A stretch of 64,000 bases of DNA from positions 10,480,567 through 10,544,566 of the forward strand of contig NC_021681.1 in assembly GCF_000247815.1 (NCBI RefSeq), given 5' to 3'. The position numbers were made by a program, and so were the translations under genes. Positions 10,140 to 23,868 of the stretch are shown here, one piece after another (positions within the stretch are counted from its first letter, which is position 1; each line of letters opens with the position of its first letter). This DNA is from Ficedula albicollis. Taxonomy: Eukaryota; Chordata; Aves; Passeriformes; Muscicapidae. The notes below the pieces were generated by a model. The model was given only the letters and a program-made list of their open reading frames with translations, searched no databases and was not told the origin of the DNA.

Positions 10140-13100
10140 CTGTAATGAGAGAGAAAAAGCACTTTATAAAGTTCTATTAGAATGGCAGCAACCCTTTTAA
10201 AATCACTACACTTTCACTTTCTAGCCTTGCAGCTGAACCTGTGAAGCCTTTTCCTAGCACAAGAAAGGTGAAAATGTTAGTAAAGAGAACAGCAGAATAG
10301 ATGCTAAGAAAGGAGGGAAAAAAGGAGTAAGAGTCATGACTTTATCTGTGCTGATAATTGGTTGTCTGATGAATGAACAAATGTTCCAAATAAACTGTAA
10401 TACAGAAGGAATTAGTAAAGGTAGAGGAAATGTTAAAAATGCATTTGGTTATATATCTGATAAATTCTTCATGTCTTTTCCAATGATGACTTTTTTTCAG
10501 GCACTTGTTGCTAAATGTTTTGTAATTGCAATTGTGAGTTGCTTTTAGAGTTTTTCTGCACACCACATAAATATTGGAGTGTTTTTCCTAACATTCCAGA
10601 ATGTCTATGAGAAGTTTAAAACTTCGTGAAAATAATTTTTGAAACTTGGTTCATGAGCCAATATTCAACAGGAAGTTTTCAGCACTGCTAACTGGGCACC
10701 ACAGGTGCAGAACAGCTTCACTGCCTGGTGAGCACCTGATTCACCAGGAAGTTCTTTTGATGACAAGGGTTTTTGCCACTTCTTTGATTATTATGAGTTT
10801 CAGCAACTATTTAATGGTAGTGAGATTGATTTAAACAGAAACTTCAGATCTAAAGACCATTTAATTTCTGAAGACTTTTATTTTATTATATGCTTACTGG
10901 AAGGCCATTTTCTAATGAGAAAATCCCTCCTCCAGCTCTGAGTTAGAAGCAGGGGCTCCAAAACTAGGCTGACTGTGAAGTTTATGAGCGTTTGGTGTCC
11001 TCATTTAACCCAAAACCTAACACAAATTCAAGGTGCACCTGAAGCCAACACCAGATTCCAAATAAATTGCAGATCCAAAATTTAACATAAAAGAGCTGAG
11101 TAATACTTTTTGATTCTTTTTTCAGTGGAGAGGAAATACTTCCCTTATTCCATGCAAAGATCCCATAGAAAATGAAAATGCTCTAAATTATCCCCTTCAC
11201 CAAGACTGTTGTGTTAGGCACCCAAGCTCCTGTTGTGTGCCTGCTTTTACACCAAGACAACCCTGATTTCAGTTTGTATATGCACATGCCATATGTACAG
11301 ATTATGACCATCTGCAGTAACAGCCAGCACAGCAGATGGAAAGATCCAGCCAGTGCTCCCATTATAAACCAGAAAAACACCCAGTGAAGAAGAAAGCATT
11401 TTGCCCTTTTGATTAGTTTAATGTCATCTTTACATGAACTTACAAACATGTTTTCCAGCCCTTCTACAATTTTAGCAAATATATTTCTGTGCCTGATAAT
11501 GACAAGAATCAGGATACGCCACTATCACCTGCTGAACTTTTAAGAAATAGTTATAAAAATTTCTAAGCTTCAAAATAGTAAAAATTCCCTCTAGCAACAT
11601 AGTATGGTGGTTATGTAATGTCCTAAACATTACAGTTGATTAGACACACACTTATCTTACTTTCTACTGGGTTTTCGTGTATGAGCATTTCACATATCAA
11701 CAATAGATAGTAACCAAAAAGCATTAGGAAATGAACTCTTGATTTGCATGTGAACTTGCCCACAACAACATGAGATATGAGATATGAGTCTGCAGGTGCA
11801 TGGAGGTGTCTTGCTCAGGGAGGCATTAATTTGGCACCAGGGTAGGAGTGTGGGAAGGTGTGGGGCCAGTTTCAAGTCCTTTCCAGCCTGGTCACCCCAT
11901 GCTGAAGGCAGGGCTGCTCTGAGGAGCACTGTGAAAAAGCTGCACAGGAGCACTTGTGTCTTCAGGGACGTTCCAGCCAAACAGCTGATGCCCTGACAAA
12001 CCCTGGTTTACCCTTTGCTGCCTCCATGGGATGATGGCTCCTGACTTTGCTGTGATGGGCACTGGCACTGCCACCAGTGACACTGGCTGCCATCCCAAAG
12101 CCAGGCCCTCTGCAAGAGCCAAAGCATCCATCATCTCAGGTCCAGGTGTGCATGGCACAGAACTCACTAACAGCTCCACAGAAGCAGCCTCGGTACAAGC
12201 AGGAATAGCTAGTATTTTAAGTCACATTACCTTTCTTTCTTTTCAAAATTTTTATTTGATTTTCAGAACCTAATGAACTTGCGCTATAAAACCTGCAGCA
12301 GTACTGACTCCAGTTTCCAAACACACTTGCCAAATTCCATTCACATTAATTTACTACACAGCCAATGAAAGTCTTTCAGCATTTCCTGTTCTGTGAACTT
12401 TGCAGTTTTAATGATAGGCAGTTTCTAAACAAAAAACAGTTTCACAGTGGTGAAAGACACTGATAAACTCATTTACTTTTTCCCTTTGCTGTGAGCAGGA
12501 GACAGGACTAGATGGGGAGGTACTGTAACCACAAATTCCCTCTATAGTTCCATCCTGGCCTGCTCTGCACCACTGCTTCCTTCTAGGATATTTTTGTTGG
12601 ATATTTATGTTGGAGATACTTCACCAGTGGTGCTCAAAGAGAAAATTATCTATGATGAAAAATCTCTCCCTGTTTTCTGCTTACACAATACAAGTCTCAA
12701 GCTCTCATTAGCTTGCATTGCTTGATTAACTTCTAGTAATTATCAGGGATACCTTCATCAAAACAAGGCAAAACAACACTAGAGAACAATTAATAATCTT
12801 TAGGATGGAAATACTGCATAAATTATGAAGAAAGAGCCAAGGTCAGGTCAGGATTTGCTAACCTCAATTTAATTATGATTTTTTTTCTTTGTATCAGATG
12901 CAGCTTAGTTTGGCTGTAACCCAACCTTCTCCTCATCATGGTATCTTTAAATGTCAGTCCTTTCCCAGCCACTTCTTTACGCTTCACATCCTTGACTTCC
13001 CACAAACACCTTTTCAGTTCCAAAATGTGTCTGCTTTCCACTTACACTGATCTACTGTCTTGAAACTGTACAGAAACTTCAAGGTACCACCTTTTTTTTT

Positions 13101-15329
13101 TTTTTTTCTGTCTTAGGAAATACTTATTTTGGAGGGAGAAAATAACAAAATTTAAATGGTGTTGCATAATACAAAAGGGAAACAAGCCACCACCCAAATT
13201 CAGGCTTTACACAGTGAGAGAGTCACCCACAACTTCCCGGGGAGGTGCCAGTATCTACTTTTGGTTCAGTAGTTTTTCCAAGTTTAGAAATCCCATTTGC
13301 TCAAGAGAGAAAAGTGCTGTTCTTTTGGTGAACATGTACCACTGCACTGAAAAGCAGGATGCAGGCTCCTAAACCATTTAATGCAAGTAGCACTGTAAAT
13401 ACCAATTCTTGCACTATGCAGATTTTTGTACATCAATAGCACAGATTTGGGTCTGACCCCCAAACTTCCTCTCATCAAACCCTCCAAGCATTTCTCCTAG
13501 GATAGTTCCAGGCAGGTTATCATCACTAACTTGCTCAGCTCTTGAAGAAGTCTTTACTTACCACAATGATATAAAAAGCAAATAGAGAAACTTTGTTTTT
13601 GCTTCTTCTTCTGTATTTTATATGTTAATTTCTAAGACTGGTAAGAGCTGCATGGGGTAAATTCTATAGATCAGTGAAGTCCTGAAATCTGCTCTTGAGT
13701 TGGTGTAGAAATTATGGAGACACTTCTTAAAAGAACTATATATTAAGAAATTATTTTGTATACAGTATTTAAGGATATAAGTAAACACAGTATATTTTCT
13801 TCACTGACAAATGGCCTCAGGATATAGTAACCTGGTAAGCACAGTGAGAGCCACAGTTCTGTGCTGTGAAGGACTAAGGTCAACACTTGCTTCAAGTGCT
13901 GCAGGAGGTGAGCTTTTTTCCCCCATAAAATCAAATATATCTACATTATACCACCCTCCCATAAATTTCAATATCTATTTTAAAAGAAAGGAAGTTAAAC
14001 TGAAGAGACAAGACTCAAAAATGGGAACTACATACAGATGGCTTGTGCAACCTGAATTTTACCTCATATGCCCACATTTATGCAATGCAGTATTGCTGCC
14101 TGATTCAGTGAACAGGAAGGCTGCAAAAAGGGGGAAAATTATGTAGAATCAGAGTACTGTGTATCTGCCATTTCCTAACATGTGAGCTCATGACTTTGCA
14201 ACCTAGAGGTCACTCCTAAGCACAGTTTCTTAGTTTCTAATCTATCAATAGCTGGATTAGGAAAACACAGTTAAATGGACTATCAAAGTGGTAGCAGGAC
14301 TACATGCAGGTGACACAAACTGCTGTCACACTTCATCCCTGTCATTCCACAGTGCAGCCATCATCTGGTCCTCAGCTTTGGCCCAGGTGTCACCAGCAGG
14401 GTTTGGTGCCATACACCTCAGCTGAGCCTAATGTCTGTGCAGATGTTTGGATTTGCAGCAGAACTGTGTAGAACTCTCCATGTTCTGTGCTGTCCTGGTT
14501 GTATGTCAGGACGTAAATGCTGTCTAGAAAATGAGCTTGTTGAGTCTTTATCTCCCAGTCTGCCTTTCCCATCCCCTTCCTGACACATCACTGAGTCAAT
14601 TCAGGTGCCAATTCAGACACCCCATGAGACACTTAGAGGGAACAATTTGTTTGGGACTGCTCTTTTATCTGCCCATAAAACTCATGTTTAATTTCCTACA
14701 AACAGAAGTGAAAAAGTAATTAGCCCCAGGAGAGATCTCAGGAGAAAGCAGTTCTGAGCAGGCAGTTCCTGGGTGCCAAATTAAAACAGTGTAAATGCCT
14801 AAGCCTGGGGATGTGCAGGATACAACTGTGGATGGGAGAAGGTGAGCAACGGCAGAGCCCAGCGCTGAAGGCAGTTTTATGTAAAAACCAGGTGAAGTGC
14901 TGGTAGGGATGCAGTGCTCACGGCAGAGAACTGCAGTGCCAGAGCAGGAAAGGCAGCATCAGACTCTGCTCCCCTTGCAGTTAGAGCACCCCCACGCCCC
15001 CAGAAGGGATTTTGCTCCCTTTAAACGTTCCCATCTGCTGCTGAGCAGAGGGCAGTGGCAGGAGCAGAGGGCAGCTGTGTCAGGACAGCCAGCTGTGTCC
15101 TCTCTGTCCTGGTTTGGGTGACCAGGCATGCAGTTCTCCCAGTGTCACTTTTAAATTAACATGCACCTTGCTGCACTTCTTTGCATTTTGCCTTATTGCT
15201 TGTGAGTGACATGCATCTTACACCAGTGTAGTGACATTCTGATTATTATTTAGCATTGTCCTTTGAAATACTAAAGGCTTGGCATTTTACTTCCATGTTG
15301 TTCCCTCTCCATATTTTGGGCAGGTATTG

Positions 15330-15508
15330 TTTATTCTCAGGTGTGTGCTGTTTCTTATATACCATTATTCAGAACACTTTATGCCTTTTTAAATGTAGGA
15401 CTGTGAAAGTACAGCTTGTGAAGAGGGTCATTGAATTTTCCATCAACTGTGATTGCTGTGACAGTTGTTTTAAGAGTTTAATGGAATCTTTGACCACAAT
15501 AATTTCTG
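15330..15508. repeat. Diverged dispersed direct repeat, copy A
   Basis: Shared landmarks with copy B are TTTATTCTCAGG, ATTATTCAGAACACTTTA, TTTTTAAATGTAGG, CATCAACTGTGATTGCTG and ACCACAAT-ATTT. Copy B has several substitutions and a deletion of roughly 20 bases. The family is not recognised. It could be an old local duplication or two insertions of an uncatalogued element. Confidence 0.85.
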
Positions 15509-16172
15509 CTCTTAGCAATAACTCTGTGATAGGATGGCAGATTTGGAATTCTGAGCCTATTCTCATCCTAATTTCATCTCTGCAAAGTAGAAAAACAATA
15601 CAGTTGCTTTAAACTTCTATTAGACTTAAGTCTGAGTCTCCTGGCTCTGGAAAGGTTAGATCACTGTAATTTCCTCACAGCACAGTAACAGAATAGAGCA
15701 GCTCCAAGGCATTGCTTACTGGAATGGTGACTATTTCAGAGAACCTACAGCTGCATGATGGGCTCCCTCAGGAGCTGAAGTCAGCAAAAGCCCGAGGAAA
15801 AAATATTGTTTTACCCGGTACTTGTGAGCCAAAGTAAACTGTAACCCACAGAAAATATCAAAGGAGAGGCAACGTGCCAGATTCTGTTCAGAAATTCGCT
15901 GTGAGCTTTGTCTCTTTGAAAATGACCTGAATCACTCATATATTTTTGACTTATATTAGGATGTCATAAAATGCCTTTTCCAGCAGATTGTATCCACACA
16001 GCCAGTTTGTGTGACAGGAGCATTTGTTTTGATGGCTAGCAAAATGCTGATCTGCAAAGTTCCCAAACAGAACTCTGCATTTATTTTCACTTGTCTTATT
16101 TATGCTAATGTGATGGCTAAATAAAAATCCTTGGACTTCTTGTGTATATAGAGATAAATGTGTGTGTAGATA

Positions 16173-16196
16173 TACATACATACATACATACATACA

Positions 16197-16232
<36 letters not shown>

Positions 16233-16240
16233 TATATATG
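16173..16240. repeat. Compound microsatellite (TACA)n(TA)n
   Basis: About 13 TACA units run into a TA run ending at TATATGCAT. Short tyrosine/valine/cysteine-type frames over it are repeat artefacts. Confidence 0.97.
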
Positions 16241-16564
16241 CATATTTGATAGCATATGTACATGTACTGTCTGAAAGGTCCCCTAATCACTGACCTCTCT
16301 ATTCTTGAAAATTGCAATTTCTTAAATCTTGTAATCCCAATAGAGTTTCAAGTAAAATTTTTTTAGAAAGATAAAAACCAAATAGCTGTGAAATTATGGT
16401 TTCTAAATAAATGTTCTAAAATGTCACATAAGATCATCTATTAGCTAATAAGGAAACAATCTAACAGCTTTGAAGTTCCTAGGAATTTTTATATCATCTA
16501 CGTCTGGTAGGACTTGTGTGAAAGGAGGCTGAATGCAAAATTTTTTTGGAAGCTTGTGGCTTTA

Positions 16565-16722
16565 TTTATTCTCAGGGTGTGTGTTTCTTGCACACTATTA
16601 TTCAGAACACTTTACCCCTTTTTAAATGTAGGGCTGTGAAGTACAGTGTGTGAAGAAGGTGACTGAATTTTACATCAACTGTGATTGCTGCTACAATGAG
16701 GCTTCACCACAATTATTTACTG
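16565..16722. repeat. Diverged dispersed direct repeat, copy B
   Basis: This is the partner of 15330-15508, about 1.2 kb away in the same orientation. It carries the same ordered landmarks, including CATCAACTGTGATTGCTG near 16673-16690. Confidence 0.85.
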
Positions 16723-19700
16723 AAAGAAAACTTTCATAACTGATACTTGAGGCCTCTATGGCTCCAACTCTCAGTATAAGTTCTACAATACAGTTCTGAC
16801 TCGTGTGCTGAAAAGCTGCTGTCAGGTTTTCCCTGCGACTCAGGCTTTGCAGAGCAGAAGTCTCCCTAGATTGCATCTTCAGACATTTGGGCTGTTGGGC
16901 AAATTCACTGCATTTGATGGGAATTCTGTTATCAACCACTCTCTGACTCCCCAATGAATATGCACATGTTGGGTGAAAAACTCCCTTCACAGAAATCACA
17001 TTGCACCCATCAAGACCAGGAGCAATAGCCAGCCTAATATTTCTACCCTTTGCTTGTCTCTCATTACCATTACAAAGTTAATTTTTTTTCTGTCACTTTT
17101 ATTTATAGACTGGCATCAAAAGGAGTTTTTACTGCAGAATGAATAGAAAGTATTACTGCTTGTGCAAGACTAAAGAGTGAATTTACATTTCTGCACAACC
17201 TTAGATGCCTGCATTAATCTTCTTAATATTTTTTATAGGTCTTATTATGCTTATTTATTTTCTTTCTGTTTCCATTTAAATGTTAAATAGAATCTCAGAG
17301 GACTAGATAATATAACTGTGACAGTTAACAGATCTGATTTCAAGGCAAGTCCAAATAAAAAAAAAAAAAGATGAATATAAACCAATAAACCATAATTGAT
17401 ACCATCATTTAGCTTTGTTCAAGTTAATCTTGACTTTTTCCATTTCCCGTATTTGAAAATTGTTGGTATGGAAAAATTATGGTTACATCAGACCGTTGCA
17501 GGAAGTGTTATTTTAAAGGAGAATTTGTTCATGAGGAAAATAATAAGTAGTAACTTGAAATCAGTTTCTGGGTTGCTCAGAAGCTGGTCCTGCACCTTAT
17601 CCTTTTCCTGCCTCCTCTGCCCCCCTGATCAGCAGGGTGGGCCTGTTACTGACAACAGGACTTCTGAATTTTAGACACTTCCATGGAAAAGATTTCATAG
17701 AAACTGTTCAAACTTTAAATTGCCAAAATGCAGTGATGCAATAAAGCTTTAACTGTTGTGGTTAATTATAGGCCAGACTCTGCTAAATAATTCAGCAGAA
17801 ACAGAGGGAAGTCCCAAAAGGTTTTGTTTAAAATGACTGAAACCATCACTGGCTAAAACCACTGTCCCAAATGCACCAAAGAACATAAACTATTCAATGG
17901 TTTTGAAAAACAAGCGATTTAACAATGAAACCAAGGTGAAAGACTGACTCCCTGCAGCCCCAATCCTGATTGTCTTGGCAGTCTCTGCCCAGGCTGGTTT
18001 TGGTAAGCCAAGAAATATGACTGCCTGCAGTCTGCAAAGCCAAACTGATGAATTCTTTGATCCTATAAGCAACTGAAGCAGGAAATTATGATGATGTTTG
18101 ATTTCCAGAAAACAGAACATTGATGGCACATTACTAAATGAATGCTCAGATTTCTGGGACAGTTGAGTATTTTCTTAATGTCTTTAACACACCTAGATAC
18201 TTTTATTTGGTACAGCATGGCTCTAAACTACTATAAAAATCAATTATTTTTCTCGAAGACATTTGTGTGACACGCAGAAGCACAAAACGAGATTAAAGCG
18301 TTATAAGCACTTAAATCCATTCTGCTTATCTGTGCACAGCAAACTGTTCTGTGGTGCTCCACAGGATTTTTCAGTACTTGAGAAAGATGAGGAAGTCAAT
18401 GTGGCTAAGCCTAATTAAAAAATGCAAATGATTTTGCTAAACAAAGATGTCAAGTGAAAATACTCCATAGCAGAGCCTGTGAGAGATGATCAGACTCGGG
18501 TTCTGCCTGCTCCAGGTCTCTGGGGTGTCAGGATGAGCAGGAATTATCAAGGTGCAAGTGGAGCTATCAGCAAACAGAAAGAGTCAATTGTGCATTATAC
18601 AACTAGATACAGGTCTCAGATCAGCAGCTAAAACACCAGTATGTGGAACAGTGTATTTGGTTTTGAGGTTTTAAACTGAGCTGGTTCTTCCTTACTTGCC
18701 TCTGTTACTCTAATTATACTTATCACTTAGTTATAATACACATTATGTTCCCCACTCCTCCATCTCTCTAAGTAAAATGCTAGTATGCATAATAGCTCAG
18801 GCCATATATCTGATTTTTGTTCTGTTTTTCACACAGCGGGGCAGGTCAATATTTTGCAGTCTCCCAGGCTTAGGTGCCTCTTGTTTTGGACTATACTGGG
18901 CGGAAGAAGGAATGGGGAGGTGACACTTTGCAGGGCAGCAGGGAAAACCAGCAGCTCCATGGTTGTCATACCTTATGAAATTCTTCCTGATAAATCTCAA
19001 AGCTTTCTGTGAAGGGATTTCAGGACTATATCCAGTAGATCAGAAACTGTTGTCTCTAGATGAAAAACAGCTCCCATTTCTCCTCTGATTAAAAAATTCT
19101 TTACTAAAAGCAGATTATTCTGTAAATTCTCTCTGCTTTTCAGAGGATGGGGTGAGAATTAAGGGAGGAAGCATGCAGGTCTGATGATGGGTTTTGATTG
19201 AGCTCAGTTGTATGATAAATCTGCACCATTATACACTGTAAGAAACAAGGACTGCAAAATCTAACTGATCTGTATTATTTCCTCAGCTCTTCCTTTTCTT
19301 GACCAGGCCCATTCTGGCCCCAGTCCTCCTTCTTGCTTCCTGGCCCGTAAAATTACATTTTTAAACCAAGACCATTGTGTTTTCTCCCCTTGAAAAGGAT
19401 TGTTTCACCCTTCCCTTCACAGAATTTACATTCAGCATACAAAACATCCATCTACTGCTGACCACTGTTACAAGCAACAGAAATTACAGGTTTGGGATGG
19501 GTACAGTTTGGTGACAGTGATGGTTTCTGTCATTTTTAACCAAACCTTTTGGGACTGACCCCTGTTTCTGCTGCAATGGATGTGCACAGCACCTGTCTGC
19601 TCATGCATGCTCTACAAATTGCAGGGCAGCTCTGCCCAGCTGTCAGACAGCTCATAAATAGGTAGAGCTCTGGGGCAGCAAGATTACCTGGAAAAGAAGG

Positions 19701-22700
19701 AATGGGACAGGTTCTTGTGCTTATGAATCAGTCTGGAAAACAGCTGGCTGTCTGGCTGTGTGAGTGCTGAGATTAGAAGAGTCTGCTTATCTGTGCATTA
19801 CCATCCTAAGGTTAACTTTTCACATGTTGATGTGTAAGCTCTGCCCCTGCCACTCTCCTCTCAGTAGACTTTTATTAAAGTGTAGCCCTGTCTGGTTTCT
19901 CTGTTGTATAAGGCAGGTTTGAGTTCACACCCTTACAATCCCTCAGTTTCATCTGTATTCATGAAACCTGTAGGAACTCTGGCTCGGGAACCTCTGGCCT
20001 ATTGTCAAATTAGACAGATAACATCCAGTAAGCTCAAAAGTGACTACTTTACTTGAGCCTGAAATTATTTCTGTTGGTAAACAGGCAACCAGAAACTCTA
20101 ATCATGCATCTTTACAGAGGCTGTAATCCCACGTGTTCTCTTGGTTCTTTAAAAAAATCTAATCAAACTAATTTAAATCTAATTCAACCGGTTTGTCGAA
20201 TTATTTTTATTCACACAAACCTACAGCTGTTTTGAGATAATGTTTTGCCTAATCAAATGCATTTTTTGACAGATTTAGGTCTTTCCCCAGTAAAGGTCTG
20301 TTTTACTGAATTCCTGAATCCAGTATGAAATGGTAAAGCTAAATAATTTCCTCTCACAGAATTCTTCAAGCACTTTGAGGGAACTAAAAAACAAAAAGGA
20401 TGCATGTGTGGATTTGGAAGGACTGAGCTTACCCAAATAAACTGTTCAAGAAGCAAATAGGGAAATTCTTTAAACTCTCATAGTAAGTAAAGTGATTTTA
20501 AGTGGGAAAATTAATTTTGGTGGATTTGATACTAATTCTTCCCATATACCTAGAAAAAATTACTTTAAAAATATGACTACCCACATTTGCATACTGTCAG
20601 TTACAAAGAACATGGAATGTCTCAATTCAACATCTGCTGCAATCTGGAGGAGGTGGCTGTGGCATCAGAATTATGGAATCCATCCCTAATCTCTGTGTGT
20701 CAAGCAGAAGTGCCTGTACTTTTGCATACTCACCCATTCTCACAAGCTCTGCAATCCCAGAGCCAGACCATAGAGCTGCTGCAATCAGAGATGTTTCTCT
20801 ACTAAATTACATAGCAGCTGACAGAAATAAAGATCTGTCCATGAGTCAGTTGGATTATTAGCTTTATCATTACCATTTTTAAGCTTTGCAATTAAAAAAA
20901 AATAGTTGTTTGTTCCACATACTTAGTTGCATACACAGTTGGAGAAAAAAATAGCTGAATAACACTTCTGAGGGGTTTAGAACAAACCCTGGAATAAAAC
21001 AAGCATCTTCTAGCTTTCCACTTCTCGTATCTGAAATAGTGAAGCTGGGAATCAGAAAAGTATTCTGGTCTGAACTTCTTTCCCTAGACAAGCTTCTACC
21101 AGGAAAACATCTGCCTTCTTCATGATCATCCTAAATCTGCAGACTCAAACTACAGAAAGAACCACTGTGATGATTAAAGGCTGGGCCTCTGTAGTTCCCA
21201 GTCTTTGCAGAAGACCAGAGATGAGAAATATTGGCATTTACTTGAGGATTGGGTTGGATCTTTTTGAAAAAGGAGCTGGAAATGTCAGCCTGAGCTGGGT
21301 TCCTGCAGTACAATAAGGAGGGGTGTTTTCGGTAATTTCAGTGACCCTGAAATGGGTGGTGAGTTCAGTTCTCTAACTTACAGATGTTGCATGGACAGCT
21401 GCAGCGCATCTTTCATCTCACAGGGCACATGACACACCCTCTGTCTACACAAGGTGCTGACAGAAGCTCTTTGGACTGGGGAGCACCTGTGACAAAACAC
21501 AGCTGCAGCTGGGTGCACCCTACAGTGGGAGCTACGGCTCCATGCTAAGAGCGCAAAGCTGTGCAGAAGAACTTCCACCCTGCTATGTTCTTCAAGCTCT
21601 CACACTGTCACAGGGCTTCTGTGCTTATGTGTGTGCTAAAGAACTGCTCATTTCACCAGGAGGAGCTCTGCTGCCACAGCCAGCAGCAGCCTCAGCTGGA
21701 GCAGAGCAGTCACACATTGCCTGGGGCACACGGCTCCTGCACCCACTCTGGCCCACTCAGATTCCTCAGCTATTTAAAGATTTAACTGTGCAGTCACACA
21801 GACACTAATGAAGAGGAAATGAGGATTATCTGAAGCAGGAGTGTGCACGTGGCTTTCTTTTGCATATGGTTTCATAATGCCCAACGCGTCATCTTCATTC
21901 ATCTTCCTTCTGGTATATAGCAGGCTTTAAAATGCCTTCATGCAGAGCAGTGAGGCTTGTGACTCTGCCATTATAAAGCATGTAATGGAAAAGACACTCT
22001 CCTATAATTTCTGGGAAAGAGAGATTTCAACCATTAACAAGCTACTAGCTGAAATGTGTGGGTTTCAGGTAATATTATTCAGGGTGTTCCTTCAGAGTGC
22101 TCTCCCACTTTTTTTGGTATTTAATCATTACTATTATTTTGCCTTCTATTACTCCACCTCGGAGTAGTTCTGGGAAGCAGGCAGGATTTTGTTTCATGCC
22201 TTGCTATTGAATTGGTGTGCTGTCTTGGGATGGAAGAATGCAGACAGGTAACTTCCAAAAATGTCTCCTTTTCCTGAGCATACAGATAAATATCTACTGA
22301 AGAAGTATATACAGTGTATATAGCATACAGCCCTTTAAGGACTGACATATTTTTGTGAAGATCTCCAATATTATAAGAAAGAAAGAAACTGAAAATAACC
22401 AGATGTTGCTTTTCCGTTGCAGGTATTTTTTTCTAGATTACAATTTCCTTTCCTCCACTGAACAAATTCTGGCAATTTTCACTGCCATTGGCTCTCATCA
22501 CTTCTTTTTGGGGTCATTAGTAGTTATCACTAATATGCAGAGTGCACATTTTCAGCAGATAGGAGACTGGGAAGGAGAGATGCAGCTCTCTCCTCCATGT
22601 ACGGTAAAATCTGACCTTTTATATTGAAATGGTTAAAGAGGATCTTGAGCTGGAATATGTCTTATATGAGGTGTTTGAAATAGTCTGATAGTGACTCAGA

Positions 22701-22934
22701 ATTAAAAAAAAAAGTTTCTAGGAGACAGAGCTAATCATCCATTAGCATTTGGATGCAATGCTTGTCTTGCATTAATTTCCATGCTTGCCAAAATGATTCT
22801 GGCAGAGGAACCAGCTGTGAAATGTAGAAATTAAAATATTAGTTTGGAAGTACTCAATATGCCCTGTAGCTGCTTGCAAAAGGATTTGCATGAATGAAAA
22901 TGTGAGGCAGCAATATTATACAGGTGGGAGAATT

Positions 22935-23210
22935 TCTGTCCCCTCTTTCTCCTTGTTCCCCCTGCTTTCTGTGCTAAGCACAGTGTCACATCTATGGAAC
23001 ATCCCTTGGGCAGCTGCTGTCCCAGCCTGCTGTGCACCCCAGTGAACTCACTGGTGGGGCAGTACAGGAGAAAAGGACTTGATTCTGTGCAAGCCCTGCT
23101 CAGGAATAGTAAAAGCACCTCTCTATTATCAACCCTGTGTTCAGCAGGAATCCAGAACACAGCCCCACACCTGCCACTGTGAAGAAAATTACCTGCAGCC
23201 CTGCTCACAG
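22935..23210 (+). mobile_element. Probable avian ERVL-type fragment
   Basis: The stretch around 23090-23200 reads CTGCTCAGGAATAG, then TTATCAACCCTGTGTTCAGC, then ATCCAGAACACAGC, then GAAGAAAATTACCTG. As I remember it, this ordered series of motifs occurs in avian ERVL-related sequence. Borders are uncertain and no viral gene is intact. A 125-codon minus-strand frame over it (22831-23208) shows no recognisable protein. The family assignment is from memory and needs a repeat-library comparison. Confidence 0.45.
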
Positions 23211-23515
23211 TGGTAACCTCAGAGTATGAAGCAGCTCAGGCCCATCTTCTCTACTACAAATAACTCAAAAGGCTTCATGACAGGCATCCCTCAGTGGTAC
23301 ACAGTGGTACCTTCCTTATCTCACCAAAGTCAGATCAGGCTACCATAAAAAAATCTGTTTGTGTCAAAGTAGGACTATGGCACTCTACTGACAGTTTCTC
23401 TGCCCAAAATTACAGCAGGATGCAAGGCAGGCTGAGGAAACATCAACTTGAATTGAGATCTGAGCTTTCATTCAGTTGTGTGGTCCTTTGCATGATTAAT
23501 GAGAGGCAATTTCCA

Positions 23516-23655
23516 TCTCTAGCTGTGAGTGGAGGAAGCCCTTTTCCCCTTCATGCCCCATATTTTCATTGGGATGGCCACAAAAGCAATTTCCATCTCT
23601 AGCTGTGAGTGGAGGAAGACCTTTTCCCCTTCATGCCCTATATTTTCATTGGGAT
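23516..23655. repeat. Tandem duplication, 70-bp unit x2
   Basis: GCAATTTCCATCTCTAGC begins at 23516 and 23586. The copies differ by two substitutions (AAGCCC versus AAGACC, GCCCCA versus GCCCTA). The second copy overlaps the start of the adjacent 114-bp duplication. Confidence 0.94.
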
Positions 23656-23868
23656 GGCCACAAAAACCACATTACCCCTTTCAGTTTCCATGAAAAATCT
23701 TTCCTGTGAGCTGCACAATTGCTATCTAACATGAGATGAGGTTTCCAAACACTCTATTTTCATTGGGATGGCCACAAAAGCCACATTACCCCTTTCAGTT
23801 TCCATGAAAAATCTTTCCTGTGAGCTGCACAATTGCTATCTAACATGAGAAGAGGTTTCCAAACACTC
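23641..23868. repeat. Tandem duplication, 114-bp unit x2 (nested with previous)
   Basis: TATTTTCATTGGGATGGCC begins at 23641 and 23755. Each copy runs through TTTCCAAACACTC. Two or so substitutions separate the copies. The 25-bp start of this unit also occurs in the 70-bp repeat, so it appears three times in all. Confidence 0.94.

Noticed and set aside
15095..15130. CTGTCCTGGTTTGGGTGACC, similar to the start of some songbird LTRs
   Set aside because: Only about 20 bases resemble an LTR start, and nothing LTR-like follows.
23516..23868. Regular repeats that might suggest a CRISPR array
   Set aside because: Head-to-tail duplications with no spacers, in a vertebrate intron.
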